A DNA stretch of 64,000 nt from Flavobacteriales bacterium UBA952 (GTDB lineage Bacteria > Bacteroidota > Bacteroidia > Flavobacteriales_D > Crocinitomicaceae), in assembly GCA_002293185.1 (NCBI GenBank), contig DBCS01000002.1:143555-207554 (forward strand), in the 5' to 3' direction. Below the pieces are notes generated by a model, which did no database searches, was not told the origin of the DNA, and saw nothing but the letters and a program-made list of their open reading frames with translations. Made by a program: the position numbers and the translations under genes. Within the stretch, counting starts at the first letter, position 1. Each line of letters opens with the position of its first letter. Of this stretch, positions 42,170-50,812 are shown in pieces.

Positions 42170-43486
42170 ATGAGGCCCTTGTATTTTATTTTTTGGTTCG
42201 CCCTAGGTTTTAGTTTTCGCTTGTTTTTTCGACGTGTAAAACAAGTGCGCCCGAGCAACAAACGCTTTGGCAGAACCATTTTTGTAAGTAATCATCCTTC
42301 GGCATTTCTAGACCCACTGGTGATTTCTCGTTTGCGAAAGCCGGTTGTTTTCTTTATGACGCGCTCAGATGTATTCAATCGCTTTACTCGGCCTATTTTT
42401 TGGTTGGCCCATATGTTGCCGATCTATCGCCAACAAGATGGCGGAAATTCACAAGAAAAAAATAAAGCGGTTTTCAAAAAAGCAACCCAAGCATTGGCAC
42501 GCAACCGTAATTTGCTGCTTTTTGGCGAAGGCATTACAGACGACGTATTCGAACGTAGGCTCAAGCCTATCAAGAAAGGTGCTATTCGCATTGGCTTTAC
42601 TGCCTTGGAAGACCTCGATTGGAGCGTTCAGATAGAAGTACAAGGCTTGGGCATCAATTACACAGACCCGGGCGTACTGCGCAGCGCCGTCCTCATTTCG
42701 GCAGCTGAGCCAATTGTGCTCAATAACTACAAAGAGGCTTACCTAGAAAATCCAAGTAAGGTAATTTCCGAACTCAATCGGGAGTTAGAAATCCGCATGC
42801 AAGGTCAAATTACGCATTTGAATGCTGACCACCATGTATTGTTACACGAACAAATCATGATGCTCAATCGCAAAGGTATGCACGTCTCTTGCTATGATCC
42901 GAATATTTCTCTTGAAGATCGTTGGGATTATTCGCGTCAGCTTGCCGCGCAAATGAATGGACTCAATGAATCGGCAAATCAACAACTCATCAACTTTTCA
43001 AACGATACGCTAAGCCCATATTTGAAGCAGTTGGCGCAAATCGGATTGTCAGAAGCCGAACTCTATTGGTTTGCCTTAGAACGGAATTGGAAAGTCCGCA
43101 CAATTATGCTTGCATTGATTCAATTGCCATTCTTTTTATTTGGACTTATTCACGTGGCCATTCCGCACATCTTAATAAAGCGTTTTGTCGAAAGTAAGTT
43201 TGAGCGCAAAGTATTTTGGTCCTCGACAAAATTGGGGATGCTTTTAGTATTGTTGCCAATTTGGAATATTTTGGTTTTTGTGGCTTTATCTTCTTTGATA
43301 CACGAAAAATGGTATTTCTGGCTTATTTATTTTGTTTCATTGAATTTTGTGGCTTTGGCTTATTATTTATTTATCAAAAACACTACTCTTTTAAGTAAAT
43401 CGTTACGATATAACGCACAAAGTCTGCAAACAATTGTTGCAGAACGCAAAAGGGTGCTTGAACAATTAGAAAAACTTCAATTCTAA
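42170..43486 (+). CDS. PlsC-type glycerolipid acyltransferase, membrane protein
   Basis: A 438-residue protein with an N-terminal hydrophobic segment (LYFIFWFALGFSFRLFF) and a lysophospholipid acyltransferase domain: block I is SNHPSAFLDPLVIS (about 43-56), block II is in LPIYRQQDGG, block III is LLFGEGITDD (about 120-129) and block IV lies in LKPIKKGAIRIGF. The canonical NHxxxxD is satisfied as NHPSAFLD. Residues about 315-405 contain two to three membrane helices, longer than simple PlsC. It probably acylates a glycerophospholipid; the substrate is not known. The lipA start overlaps its stop by 1 nt. Confidence 0.85.
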   Translation: MRPLYFIFWFALGFSFRLFFRRVKQVRPSNKRFGRTIFVSNHPSAFLDPLVISRLRKPVVFFMTRSDVFNRFTRPIFWLAHMLPIYRQQDGGNSQEKNKAVFKKATQALARNRNLLLFGEGITDDVFERRLKPIKKGAIRIGFTALEDLDWSVQIEVQGLGINYTDPGVLRSAVLISAAEPIVLNNYKEAYLENPSKVISELNRELEIRMQGQITHLNADHHVLLHEQIMMLNRKGMHVSCYDPNISLEDRWDYSRQLAAQMNGLNESANQQLINFSNDTLSPYLKQLAQIGLSEAELYWFALERNWKVRTIMLALIQLPFFLFGLIHVAIPHILIKRFVESKFERKVFWSSTKLGMLLVLLPIWNILVFVALSSLIHEKWYFWLIYFVSLNFVALAYYLFIKNTTLLSKSLRYNAQSLQTIVAERKRVLEQLEKLQF

Positions 43487-44346
43487 TGGAAGATACAATT
43501 CGAATTAAAAAACCAAAATGGCTTCGCGTCAAATTACCTACAGGCGAAAATTACCGCAAGGTGAGGGGGCTCGTTGATGAGCACAAACTCCATACAATTT
43601 GTGAAAGTGGAAGCTGTCCAAATATGGGGGAGTGCTGGGGTGAAGGTACGGCAACATTTATGATTCTAGGTAATGTTTGTACGCGTTCTTGTGGATTCTG
43701 CGGCGTGCAAACCGGAAAGCCTGAGCCGGTTGATATTTTTGAACCTGGCAAGGTCGCGAATTCGGTTAAAATTATGGGGGTCAAGCACGCAGTCATTACT
43801 TCTGTTGATCGGGACGATCTCAAAGACGGCGGTGCTGACATCTGGGCGCAAACCGTAAGAGCTATCAGGCAGCAATCTCCGGGTACCACATTAGAAACCC
43901 TCATACCTGATTTTGCGGGTAATTGGTCAAATCTTCAAGTGCTTATTGATATTGCACCTGAAATTGTTTCACACAACCTAGAAACGGTGAGAAGACTCAC
44001 CAAGCAAGTCCGAATTCAGGCGAAATATGACCGTAGTTTAGAGGTATTGTTCCGACTGAAAAAAGGAGGAATGCGCACCAAATCAGGCGTGATGCTCGGC
44101 TTGGGAGAGACAGAACAGGAGGTGTTGGAAACAATGCAAGACCTTAGAGCGGTCCATGTAGATATTCTGACGCTTGGGCAATATTTGCAACCCACACCCA
44201 AACATTTGCCAGTTGTCGAATTCATTGAGCCAGAAAAATTTGCTTTTTACGAACAAAAAGGCCTTGAGATGGGTTTTAGATTTGTGGAAAGTGGTCCGCT
44301 GGTTCGTTCCTCCTACCACGCCGAAAAACATCTATTCGATTTATAA
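43486..44346 (+). CDS. lipA: lipoyl synthase
   Basis: Radical SAM enzyme inserting two sulfurs into protein-bound octanoyl groups. The 286-residue protein has the auxiliary cluster motif CESGSCPNMGEC (C-X4-C-X5-C, about 39-50), the radical SAM motif CTRSCGFC (CX3CX2C, about 65-72) and the C-terminal ESGPLVRSSYHAEKH with its Ser ligand. Length is normal. It is translationally coupled to the acyltransferase gene through TAATG. lipB is not in the window. Confidence 0.97.
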   Translation: MEDTIRIKKPKWLRVKLPTGENYRKVRGLVDEHKLHTICESGSCPNMGECWGEGTATFMILGNVCTRSCGFCGVQTGKPEPVDIFEPGKVANSVKIMGVKHAVITSVDRDDLKDGGADIWAQTVRAIRQQSPGTTLETLIPDFAGNWSNLQVLIDIAPEIVSHNLETVRRLTKQVRIQAKYDRSLEVLFRLKKGGMRTKSGVMLGLGETEQEVLETMQDLRAVHVDILTLGQYLQPTPKHLPVVEFIEPEKFAFYEQKGLEMGFRFVESGPLVRSSYHAEKHLFDL

Positions 44347-44461
44347 AATATCTGAAAGCTTGCCCAACAAAATTTAATGACAAAAATTGTGTAAATGCTA
44401 AGCTTCTTCGTCTATTATTAACAGAATATTTCTTAATTTGGCACATTGTTTATGCACTATT

Positions 44462-44469
44462 AATATTTG
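44462..44469 (+). promoter_or_regulatory. likely -7 box AATATTTG with upstream TTTG of the propeller gene
   Basis: One mismatch from TAnnTTTG, ending 4 nt before the ATG at 44474. A TTTG at 44437-44440 lies 21 nt upstream, matching the known -33 element and spacing. It sits in the 127-bp gap after lipA, where I see nothing else. Confidence 0.5.
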
Positions 44470-44473
44470 CAGT

Positions 44474-47395
44474 ATGAATAAAAAGGTTTATGTATTTGGT
44501 TCTCTGATAGTTACAGGTGTTTTTGCACTTGCTTTTGTTGCCTTCCAATTCCTTCCAAAATCGGCGCTCTATCGCCAAGAAGGGTTGTCAGCTCTTCAAG
44601 AAGGTCGTGCAACCGACGCTATAGCTTGGTTAAAAGCGCGTTATATTGATGTCAATACAGGCGAGCCTGTTTCTGATGCTGTGCTTGCGCAGATTGAAGC
44701 AGACATACGCAAGAAGGGGATGTCCAAATCCATCGTTTTTGAATCTATGGGCCCTGATAACATTGGTGGTCGTACCCGTGCTATATGCGTAGATCGCAGT
44801 AATATCAACCGTGTTTGGGCGGGTGGTGTTTCGGGCGGTTTATTTGTTTCTAACAACAAAGGAAACTTTTGGGAACGTGTTCTTCCCTACTTTGAAGCAG
44901 GTGGTAACCCATTTATTTCGAGCATGACCATGACTCCAGACAACACCCTTTACGTTGCTACTGGATCTAATGACGAAGGATGGGGTGGTAACGGCGTTTG
45001 GTATTCTACAGACTTCGGAAGTACCTTCGATAAAATCCCAGGAACTACGAGCGCTACAGAAATCGCCAGCTCAAATGCAGATAATTACGTATGGTTGGCA
45101 ACGGCCTCAGGTCTTAAAAAATGGAAAGTTGGCGACGCTGCTCTCACCAGCGTACCTGCCTCTTCTGGAGGTTGTTTTGCACTTCAAGTTTCTACCAATG
45201 GTCAAGTTATTGTTGCGGCATACGGCGCCAACAAAACCTTCATCTCTAATGATGGTGGTAATAATTTCGTCGATAAGTCAGGAACGAATGCGAATAATTT
45301 GGTTCCAACGGGTGCCTCGCGTATTGAATACGCCATTTCTCCAACCTTAAATGACAATGGCGCACATACGATTTATGCAACCCGTACCAACTCAAGTTTA
45401 ATGTCCATGCACGTTTCTCACGATAACGGCGAAACTTGGAATCAATTTGTCGGTGCTTCTGGTCCTCCAAACGAATTTGATATCTATCGTAACCAAGGTA
45501 CTTACAACAGCATCCTCTCTGTAGACCCAACTGACTCAGAGCGTCTATTGATAGGTGGTATTGACGTTTGGGAATGGAAACAAACCGTTAACAATCCGCC
45601 CTCAGGTGGGTTTGAGAAAATTTCTCTTTGGTTTGTGAACCCAAGCTCACCCACCTACGTACATGCTGACAACCACGAAATGAAATGGGACAACAACAAC
45701 CGTTTATACCTAGGTAATGACGGAGGTGTTGGTATTACCGTCGATAAAGGTGCCAATTGGTACCCTGCTAATCGCGGCTACAACGTGACTCAATTCTACG
45801 GAATCGCATACGATGCAGCCGGACGCGTCATGGGTGGCACCCAAGACAACGGTACGCTTTACAACGACTTCTCCCTATCAACATACCATGAGTTCCGCGA
45901 GGTAAATGGTGGTGATGGTTTCGAATGTGAGATATCGTTCTTTAATCCGAACGTCATGATCTCCTCGATTTACTACAACACCATTTCTCGTTCCGGAGAC
46001 CGCGGTGTCAACTGGACTAACTTTAGCCCTAACCTCCCTGGAACATATGACCCACCAGGTACGGACGGAAGCCCCTATCATCCTTTCCATACAGAACTCT
46101 TCTTAGCAGAGTATTTCGATCCTAATTCCGAAGACTCGGTAACTTACATACCCAAGAAAAACTATGCCGCAGGCGCTATGCTTCGCATTCCTTCTTTGGC
46201 CTCTGGAGATACCATTACTATTGCTACGCCAACGGCTCTTTATTTTGATGATACACTCTATTATGATCCATCTTTAACCGTGAACAATGTCAATTTTGGC
46301 ATTAATACCGCAACCGGGGAAACCGTAGAAATGGGTTCTGATACCGTATTTTTCAATGTCGCTTGGGATACACTTCGCGTTGCCGACCCTTACCAATCTT
46401 GGTTTTTAGTTTATGTAAATGCAAATGGTGGTGAATTGTGGGGAACGCGAAACGCCGGTCGTTTTTCAGTAACGAATCCTGGATGGCTTTGTGTGGCTAG
46501 AGGTTTTGGAGGTGGTACTTTCAATTCTGTAGATGTCGAGTTTTCACGCGATCTCAATCATTGTTACATCAGTTCAGGCAACGGTGTATGGCGTTTAGAT
46601 GGCCTCGGTGACATCTACACCAGTGACCCAGATTTCGCCTCCAAAGCAGGCTATGTAACCCAAGGCCCCAACACAACACCTCCGTCTGGTACTACCCTTA
46701 CCAAGATTACCAATACTTCTTATGAAGGTATCGCCATCAATCCGAACAATGCCAATGATCTCGTTTGTTTTGCAGGATTCAATGGTACAAATAAACGAAC
46801 AAACAATGCAACTGCAAGTAGTCCTTCATTTACAAACCTCGGAGCCATTGTTTCCGGTATTGCTACATACGACGGTATCATCGATCGCAACGATCCAGAT
46901 ATTCTAGTGGTAGGAACCTCTAATGGTGCATGGGTTTCCGAAAATGGTGGTGCAACTTGGGCTAACGCTTCTACTGGTTTTGAAGGCACACCTGTTTACG
47001 AAGTACTCCAAAGCTGGCGCTCCTTCGACGAAGGAAACAGCAGACCAGGCGAAATCTACTTAGGTACATACGGACGTGGTATTTGGAGAACTACGCAATT
47101 CCTCGGAACAAATAATCCTTCGGGCTCACCTGCTGGTCAGTTCAAAACGAAGTTGCGTACTTACCCGAACCCAACCCGAGATAACACAACGTTGGCTTTT
47201 GAATTAGCACAGAGTGGAAAAGTAGAGGTTCAGGTGTACTCCATTACTGGTCGTTTGGTTTGGTCTAAGATTGCCCAAATGTCTGATGGCACACAAGAAA
47301 TCAGCATTGACGGGTCTGATTTACCAACCGGCACCTACATCGTGAAGTTCAGTTCAGGTAAACAGTCTGATACAGCTAAGTTTATTAAAATGTAA
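44474..47395 (+). CDS. secreted VPS10/sortilin-like propeller protein with T9SS C-terminal sorting domain
   Basis: A 973-residue protein. It begins with a hydrophobic export segment (about 5-25, VFGSLIVTGVFALAFVAF). Asp-box-like repeats occur through residues about 130-870 (SNNKGNFWER, SNDGGNNFVD, SHDNGETWNQ, TVDKGANWYP, SENGGATWAN), giving one or two beta-propellers of the sortilin/VPS10 kind. The last 80 residues are a type A T9SS sorting domain: TYPNPTRDNTTLAFEL, VQVYSITGRLVW, LPTGTYIVKFSSG. It is therefore predicted to cross the outer membrane by T9SS and be released or attached at the surface. It stands alone between lipA and a terminator. Substrate unknown. The ATG at 44474 is preferred over one at 44438. 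Confidence 0.88.
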   Translation: MNKKVYVFGSLIVTGVFALAFVAFQFLPKSALYRQEGLSALQEGRATDAIAWLKARYIDVNTGEPVSDAVLAQIEADIRKKGMSKSIVFESMGPDNIGGRTRAICVDRSNINRVWAGGVSGGLFVSNNKGNFWERVLPYFEAGGNPFISSMTMTPDNTLYVATGSNDEGWGGNGVWYSTDFGSTFDKIPGTTSATEIASSNADNYVWLATASGLKKWKVGDAALTSVPASSGGCFALQVSTNGQVIVAAYGANKTFISNDGGNNFVDKSGTNANNLVPTGASRIEYAISPTLNDNGAHTIYATRTNSSLMSMHVSHDNGETWNQFVGASGPPNEFDIYRNQGTYNSILSVDPTDSERLLIGGIDVWEWKQTVNNPPSGGFEKISLWFVNPSSPTYVHADNHEMKWDNNNRLYLGNDGGVGITVDKGANWYPANRGYNVTQFYGIAYDAAGRVMGGTQDNGTLYNDFSLSTYHEFREVNGGDGFECEISFFNPNVMISSIYYNTISRSGDRGVNWTNFSPNLPGTYDPPGTDGSPYHPFHTELFLAEYFDPNSEDSVTYIPKKNYAAGAMLRIPSLASGDTITIATPTALYFDDTLYYDPSLTVNNVNFGINTATGETVEMGSDTVFFNVAWDTLRVADPYQSWFLVYVNANGGELWGTRNAGRFSVTNPGWLCVARGFGGGTFNSVDVEFSRDLNHCYISSGNGVWRLDGLGDIYTSDPDFASKAGYVTQGPNTTPPSGTTLTKITNTSYEGIAINPNNANDLVCFAGFNGTNKRTNNATASSPSFTNLGAIVSGIATYDGIIDRNDPDILVVGTSNGAWVSENGGATWANASTGFEGTPVYEVLQSWRSFDEGNSRPGEIYLGTYGRGIWRTTQFLGTNNPSGSPAGQFKTKLRTYPNPTRDNTTLAFELAQSGKVEVQVYSITGRLVWSKIAQMSDGTQEISIDGSDLPTGTYIVKFSSGKQSDTAKFIKM

Positions 47396-47414
47396 GCTTT
47401 TGCAATAGAATTAG

Positions 47415-47441
47415 AAAAGGAGACTTCGGTCTCCTTTTTTT
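47415..47441 (+). terminator. Rho-independent terminator with UUCG loop
   Basis: AAAAGGAGAC (47415-47424) pairs with GTCTCCTTTT (47429-47438) around TTCG, followed by further T; ends the propeller gene. Confidence 0.95.
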
Positions 47442-47487
47442 GTGTCAAATTTTTACGTTATGTGTCCCGCTGCAAATTGCTGGCGAA

Positions 47488-48045
47488 TTAACCGAGCACA
47501 AGACCCGCAAAATTAGAGAGCAGCACATGTCCGTAATTACCTGATACTTCCGGATGAAACTGCACCCCATATTGGGGCAACAACTTGTGTTTCATGGCTT
47601 CATTGATACAGGCGTCTGAGCAAGCCAGTAGCTCAAAACCGCTAGGAACTGAAATGTGTTCACAATGGTCCTCTTGCATTTCAAAAATGTCAGGTAGGCG
47701 CTCAAATAAAATATCATCTTTAATGACTTCAATTTCTTGCATGCTTCTATCTTCGCGCATTCTAGAGACCCTTGCGCCATTGAGTAAGCCCAGTATTTGA
47801 TGTCCAAAACAAATACCAAGTAAAGGTTTAGGGTAGGTCTTGATCCAGGAAAGGTGCGTTAAATAGGGTGTAGGATCAATATCGGTAAGTAAAATAGGTG
47901 CACCTGAAATAACAACACCACTAAAATTACCCAATTGAGCAGCCTCGAAATCATATAAACCTATGGTTTGTACATCGATATATTCATCGAGTTGAGCAGC
48001 TATTGCTGGTGTTTTGTTACTTCCACAATCGAGTAGTGCGATCAT
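47488..48045 (-). CDS. stand-alone class I glutamine amidotransferase (GuaA-N-like)
   Basis: A 185-residue glutaminase domain only. The nucleophile elbow is LLGICFGHQILGLLNG (Cys about 79) and the His/Glu pair is in YGVQFHPEVSG (about 164-174), so the triad looks complete. It most resembles the GATase part of GMP synthase, but no ATP-pyrophosphatase domain follows and none is adjacent. The acceptor partner is unknown. It overlaps the EEP gene by 4 nt and is last in the mutL operon. Confidence 0.8.
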   Translation of the reverse strand: MIALLDCGSNKTPAIAAQLDEYIDVQTIGLYDFEAAQLGNFSGVVISGAPILLTDIDPTPYLTHLSWIKTYPKPLLGICFGHQILGLLNGARVSRMREDRSMQEIEVIKDDILFERLPDIFEMQEDHCEHISVPSGFELLACSDACINEAMKHKLLPQYGVQFHPEVSGNYGHVLLSNFAGLVLG

Positions 48046-49160
48046 TCATTGGGCTTATAAAACACGCAGCTCACCGCTCTGTGATCGCTGCGTGTGTGTT
48101 TTTGAATTTGAAAACGGGTAGCACGAAGCTGAGGACTGTAAAAAAGATAATCTATTCTGCCTGCGGGAAGGCGACCGACGTAAGTACTTCCCAGACCGAA
48201 ACCGCTACCTCTAAAGGCGTCGAGCAAAAGCAGTTGAAATTGGTTATAGGTATAGGACATCGGGGTATCATTGAAATCTCCACAGACAATTACAGGATAC
48301 GGTGAGGTTTGAAGGTGTTCAACAACTCTTCTTGCTTGTTCAGCTCGCTTTTCAAATGCTCCTCTCAATTTGCGGTATACTGCAATGGCTCCTTTTTTAC
48401 TTCCATAGGTTTGTACTTCCTTGCCTTCGAGATTTGGATCAGTATTTAGTCGTATGGACTGCAAGTGAACGTTATAGACCCTAAACGTATCTGTTCCTTT
48501 AACAATATCGGCAAAAATGCAATAATTAAAGTCTTGTAAGCCTTGTGATTCGAACATTACATCTCCTCTTGCTATCATCGGGTACTTAGAAAATAAGGCA
48601 ATACCGTAATTTTCTCTGGTACGCCTTTTATGCGCACTCCGCTCGTGGTAGTCTTTTGTACTCATGATGTGATTGAGAGAATCCATTACTTCAAAACGAC
48701 TTGGTTTATCTTGGCGATAAAATTCTTGCAAACACAAAATATCCGGTTGTTCTTTGTCGATAAACTGAAAAATTTCGTTTCTCGCATTTAGTGCTTCTGA
48801 GAACGAAGGATTGAATAAATCGAAAAGCCTAACGTTATAGCTGAGCACTTTGAGGCCAGTCGTCGCTGTTAAATCAGGATTGCCGCTGGCTAAAGAAAAA
48901 TTGCGAAAATGTAGTTTCCCACCAATCAGTATGGTAAGCAAGCAAATCACAGCCCATTTAGATCTAAAAATACCCCAAATGATCAACCAAAAAATGGTCA
49001 GTCCGAGAAAAATTGGATAACTCAGCCCAAAAAAAGGTAGTGATGGTATCGTAGATGGGTGAATAAAAGGGGCCAGATAACTTAAAAGCAGTCCGATCAG
49101 GGTAAGTGCAGTTGCTATTTTAAAGGGTGCAAAGAGCAAGGAACGCTGCTTTCTAGACAT
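48042..49160 (-). CDS. membrane-anchored endonuclease/exonuclease/phosphatase family protein
   Basis: A 372-residue protein with three N-terminal membrane helices (about 12-32, 40-60, 65-80), then an EEP domain (about 100-372): LKVLSYNVRLFD, DILCLQEFYR with metal Glu, VIVCGDFNDTPMSYTY (about 293), AGRIDYLFYS and SDHRAVSC with the general-base His. The soluble domain should face the periplasm. Common in Bacteroidota and of unknown substrate (nucleic acid, phospholipid or sphingolipid). It overlaps both neighbours by 4-8 nt. Confidence 0.87.
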   Translation of the reverse strand: MSRKQRSLLFAPFKIATALTLIGLLLSYLAPFIHPSTIPSLPFFGLSYPIFLGLTIFWLIIWGIFRSKWAVICLLTILIGGKLHFRNFSLASGNPDLTATTGLKVLSYNVRLFDLFNPSFSEALNARNEIFQFIDKEQPDILCLQEFYRQDKPSRFEVMDSLNHIMSTKDYHERSAHKRRTRENYGIALFSKYPMIARGDVMFESQGLQDFNYCIFADIVKGTDTFRVYNVHLQSIRLNTDPNLEGKEVQTYGSKKGAIAVYRKLRGAFEKRAEQARRVVEHLQTSPYPVIVCGDFNDTPMSYTYNQFQLLLLDAFRGSGFGLGSTYVGRLPAGRIDYLFYSPQLRATRFQIQKHTRSDHRAVSCVFYKPNE

Positions 49161-50034
49161 CTTTGCTCTGTTGAAATAAAAAGTCCTTCTCTTCTTTAGA
49201 TAGGGCGTCGTAGCCGCGCTTGGCGATTTTATCCAGAATGGTATCCAAGTGCTTTTGGCGTTCTTGTTTGTGAGCGCGGTAGTCGTCGTCAGTTAGCGGG
49301 CGTCCGCCTTTCTTCACTTTTAACTTTGGGCTCGTTTTGGATACTTTGATACCAAGCCACGGTCTAGAAAGTCGAATATGCCAAAATTGTTGGATGCTCC
49401 AGAGACCAAATAGCGCCCCACCAATGTGTGCAAAGTGTGCGATTTGATCAGATGTACCAACGGCACTGAGGTCTTTGAGGAAAAAGAAGATGGCCAACAT
49501 ATAAATCCGCAACGGAAAAACACCAAAAAGTTGCACTTTTAGTTGCGGTTGTGCAATGGCTAAGGCCGTAAATATAGACATAATGGCCCCTGAAGCACCA
49601 ACTACAGAGAAGGTGCTATCCTGAAGTGCTGGAAAAAGTTGATGGGCTATTATTTCTGCTAAATTACCCGCTAAACCACCAAGAATATAAAGTTGTAAAA
49701 GCCGTAAGCCTCCAAAAAAACGCTCGTAGGTTTGGCCAGCAAAATAAAGAAATAATAGATTTCCAAATAAATGCCAAATGCCAAAGTGAGCAAATAAAGA
49801 AGTCAGGAGTGTCCAAGGTTTGAGGAGCACACCAAAAGTATCTACCGGCAATGCAAACCAATAATGACTAATGTATTCATATATAGCAGCGTTTGCTGTA
49901 CTAAATACTTCTAATCTTTCAAGCGCATTAATGAGCTGTATGAGTGCAAAAACACCGATGTTAACCATTACCAAACGAATGGTCATGGTGCCGCTTTTGA
50001 ATTGCTCTTGGAGTTGTGCGATGAGGGGATTCAT
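49153..50034 (-). CDS. rhomboid family intramembrane serine protease (copy 2)
   Basis: A 293-residue membrane protein with six or seven helices. The catalytic Ser is in VGASGAIMSIFTALA (GxSG, about 151) and the His in QIAHFAHIGGALFGLW (about 206). After the membrane domain comes a basic tail of about 70 residues (KLKVKKGGRPLTDDD, then DTILDKIAKRGYDALSKEEKDFL), a pattern seen in Bacteroidota rhomboids. The start at 50034 overlaps the stop of copy 1 by one base (TAATG). Confidence 0.9.
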   Translation of the reverse strand: MNPLIAQLQEQFKSGTMTIRLVMVNIGVFALIQLINALERLEVFSTANAAIYEYISHYWFALPVDTFGVLLKPWTLLTSLFAHFGIWHLFGNLLFLYFAGQTYERFFGGLRLLQLYILGGLAGNLAEIIAHQLFPALQDSTFSVVGASGAIMSIFTALAIAQPQLKVQLFGVFPLRIYMLAIFFFLKDLSAVGTSDQIAHFAHIGGALFGLWSIQQFWHIRLSRPWLGIKVSKTSPKLKVKKGGRPLTDDDYRAHKQERQKHLDTILDKIAKRGYDALSKEEKDFLFQQSKDV

Positions 50035-50810
50035 TACCAAAAGTTTGAACGGTCTTTTTTGCGCCATACAAGAACCAAAATAGCACCAGCAAGCGCTCCT
50101 CCTACATGGGCGAGGTGCGCTACGTTATCGCTAGCTTGGTTTTGAAAAGCTAAATAAAGTTCGAGTAAAAAATAGCCTGTCACTAAGAATTTGGCTTTGA
50201 CCGGAATGGCAAAGTAGAGTCGGAATTCTGTGTTTGGAAATAAGATGGCAAAGGCGGTCATAATACCAAAAACACCACCAGAAGCACCCACCATTGGCGT
50301 GATGGATTTATCTAAATAACTTTGTAATGAAGGGGTTACACTAATTTGATTTTCAGAGATATATGAATTGATTTGACCAATCAGGTTGCCGTTTAGATCA
50401 ACGGTATGTTTTAAAAAATAATTGAATTGATCGATATCAAATTGTGCAGCTAGTGAGCGCTTCAAGTTCATGATTTCGATGAACCCGATCATGTTATATA
50501 GTGCAAAAGAACCCATGGCGCTAACGAGATAGAAGATAAAGAATCTTTTGGGCCCCCATATATTTTCGAGGTAGGCACCGAGCATGACGAATAGCCACAT
50601 GTTGAAGAAAATATGTAAGAAATTATCGGTGCTGTGCATAAAAAAATGCGTTACCACTTGATAAGGTTCGAAAAACGGCGAATTGATATAATGGGCACCG
50701 AGCGTCATTTCAAGACCAATTCCTTGGCTTTTGAGTAGCAAACTTGCTACAAAAAAAGCGATATTCAGCAATAAAATATTTTTGGTAACTTGGGGTAGAT
50801 TCTGAAACAT
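50034..50810 (-). CDS. rhomboid family intramembrane serine protease (copy 1)
   Basis: A 258-residue membrane protein that starts MFQNLPQVTKNILLLNIAFF. Catalytic Ser in VGASGGVFGIMTAFA (about 163-177), His in NVAHLAHVGGALAG (about 228), and the conserved HIFFNMWLFVMLG loop helix (about 66-78) are all present, so the protease should be active. A loop of about 55 residues between helices 3 and 4 (ISENQISVTPSLQSYLDK) is longer than usual. The start at 50810 is 2 nt after the mutL stop. Confidence 0.9.
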   Translation of the reverse strand: MFQNLPQVTKNILLLNIAFFVASLLLKSQGIGLEMTLGAHYINSPFFEPYQVVTHFFMHSTDNFLHIFFNMWLFVMLGAYLENIWGPKRFFIFYLVSAMGSFALYNMIGFIEIMNLKRSLAAQFDIDQFNYFLKHTVDLNGNLIGQINSYISENQISVTPSLQSYLDKSITPMVGASGGVFGIMTAFAILFPNTEFRLYFAIPVKAKFLVTGYFLLELYLAFQNQASDNVAHLAHVGGALAGAILVLVWRKKDRSNFW

Positions 50811-50812
50811 AG

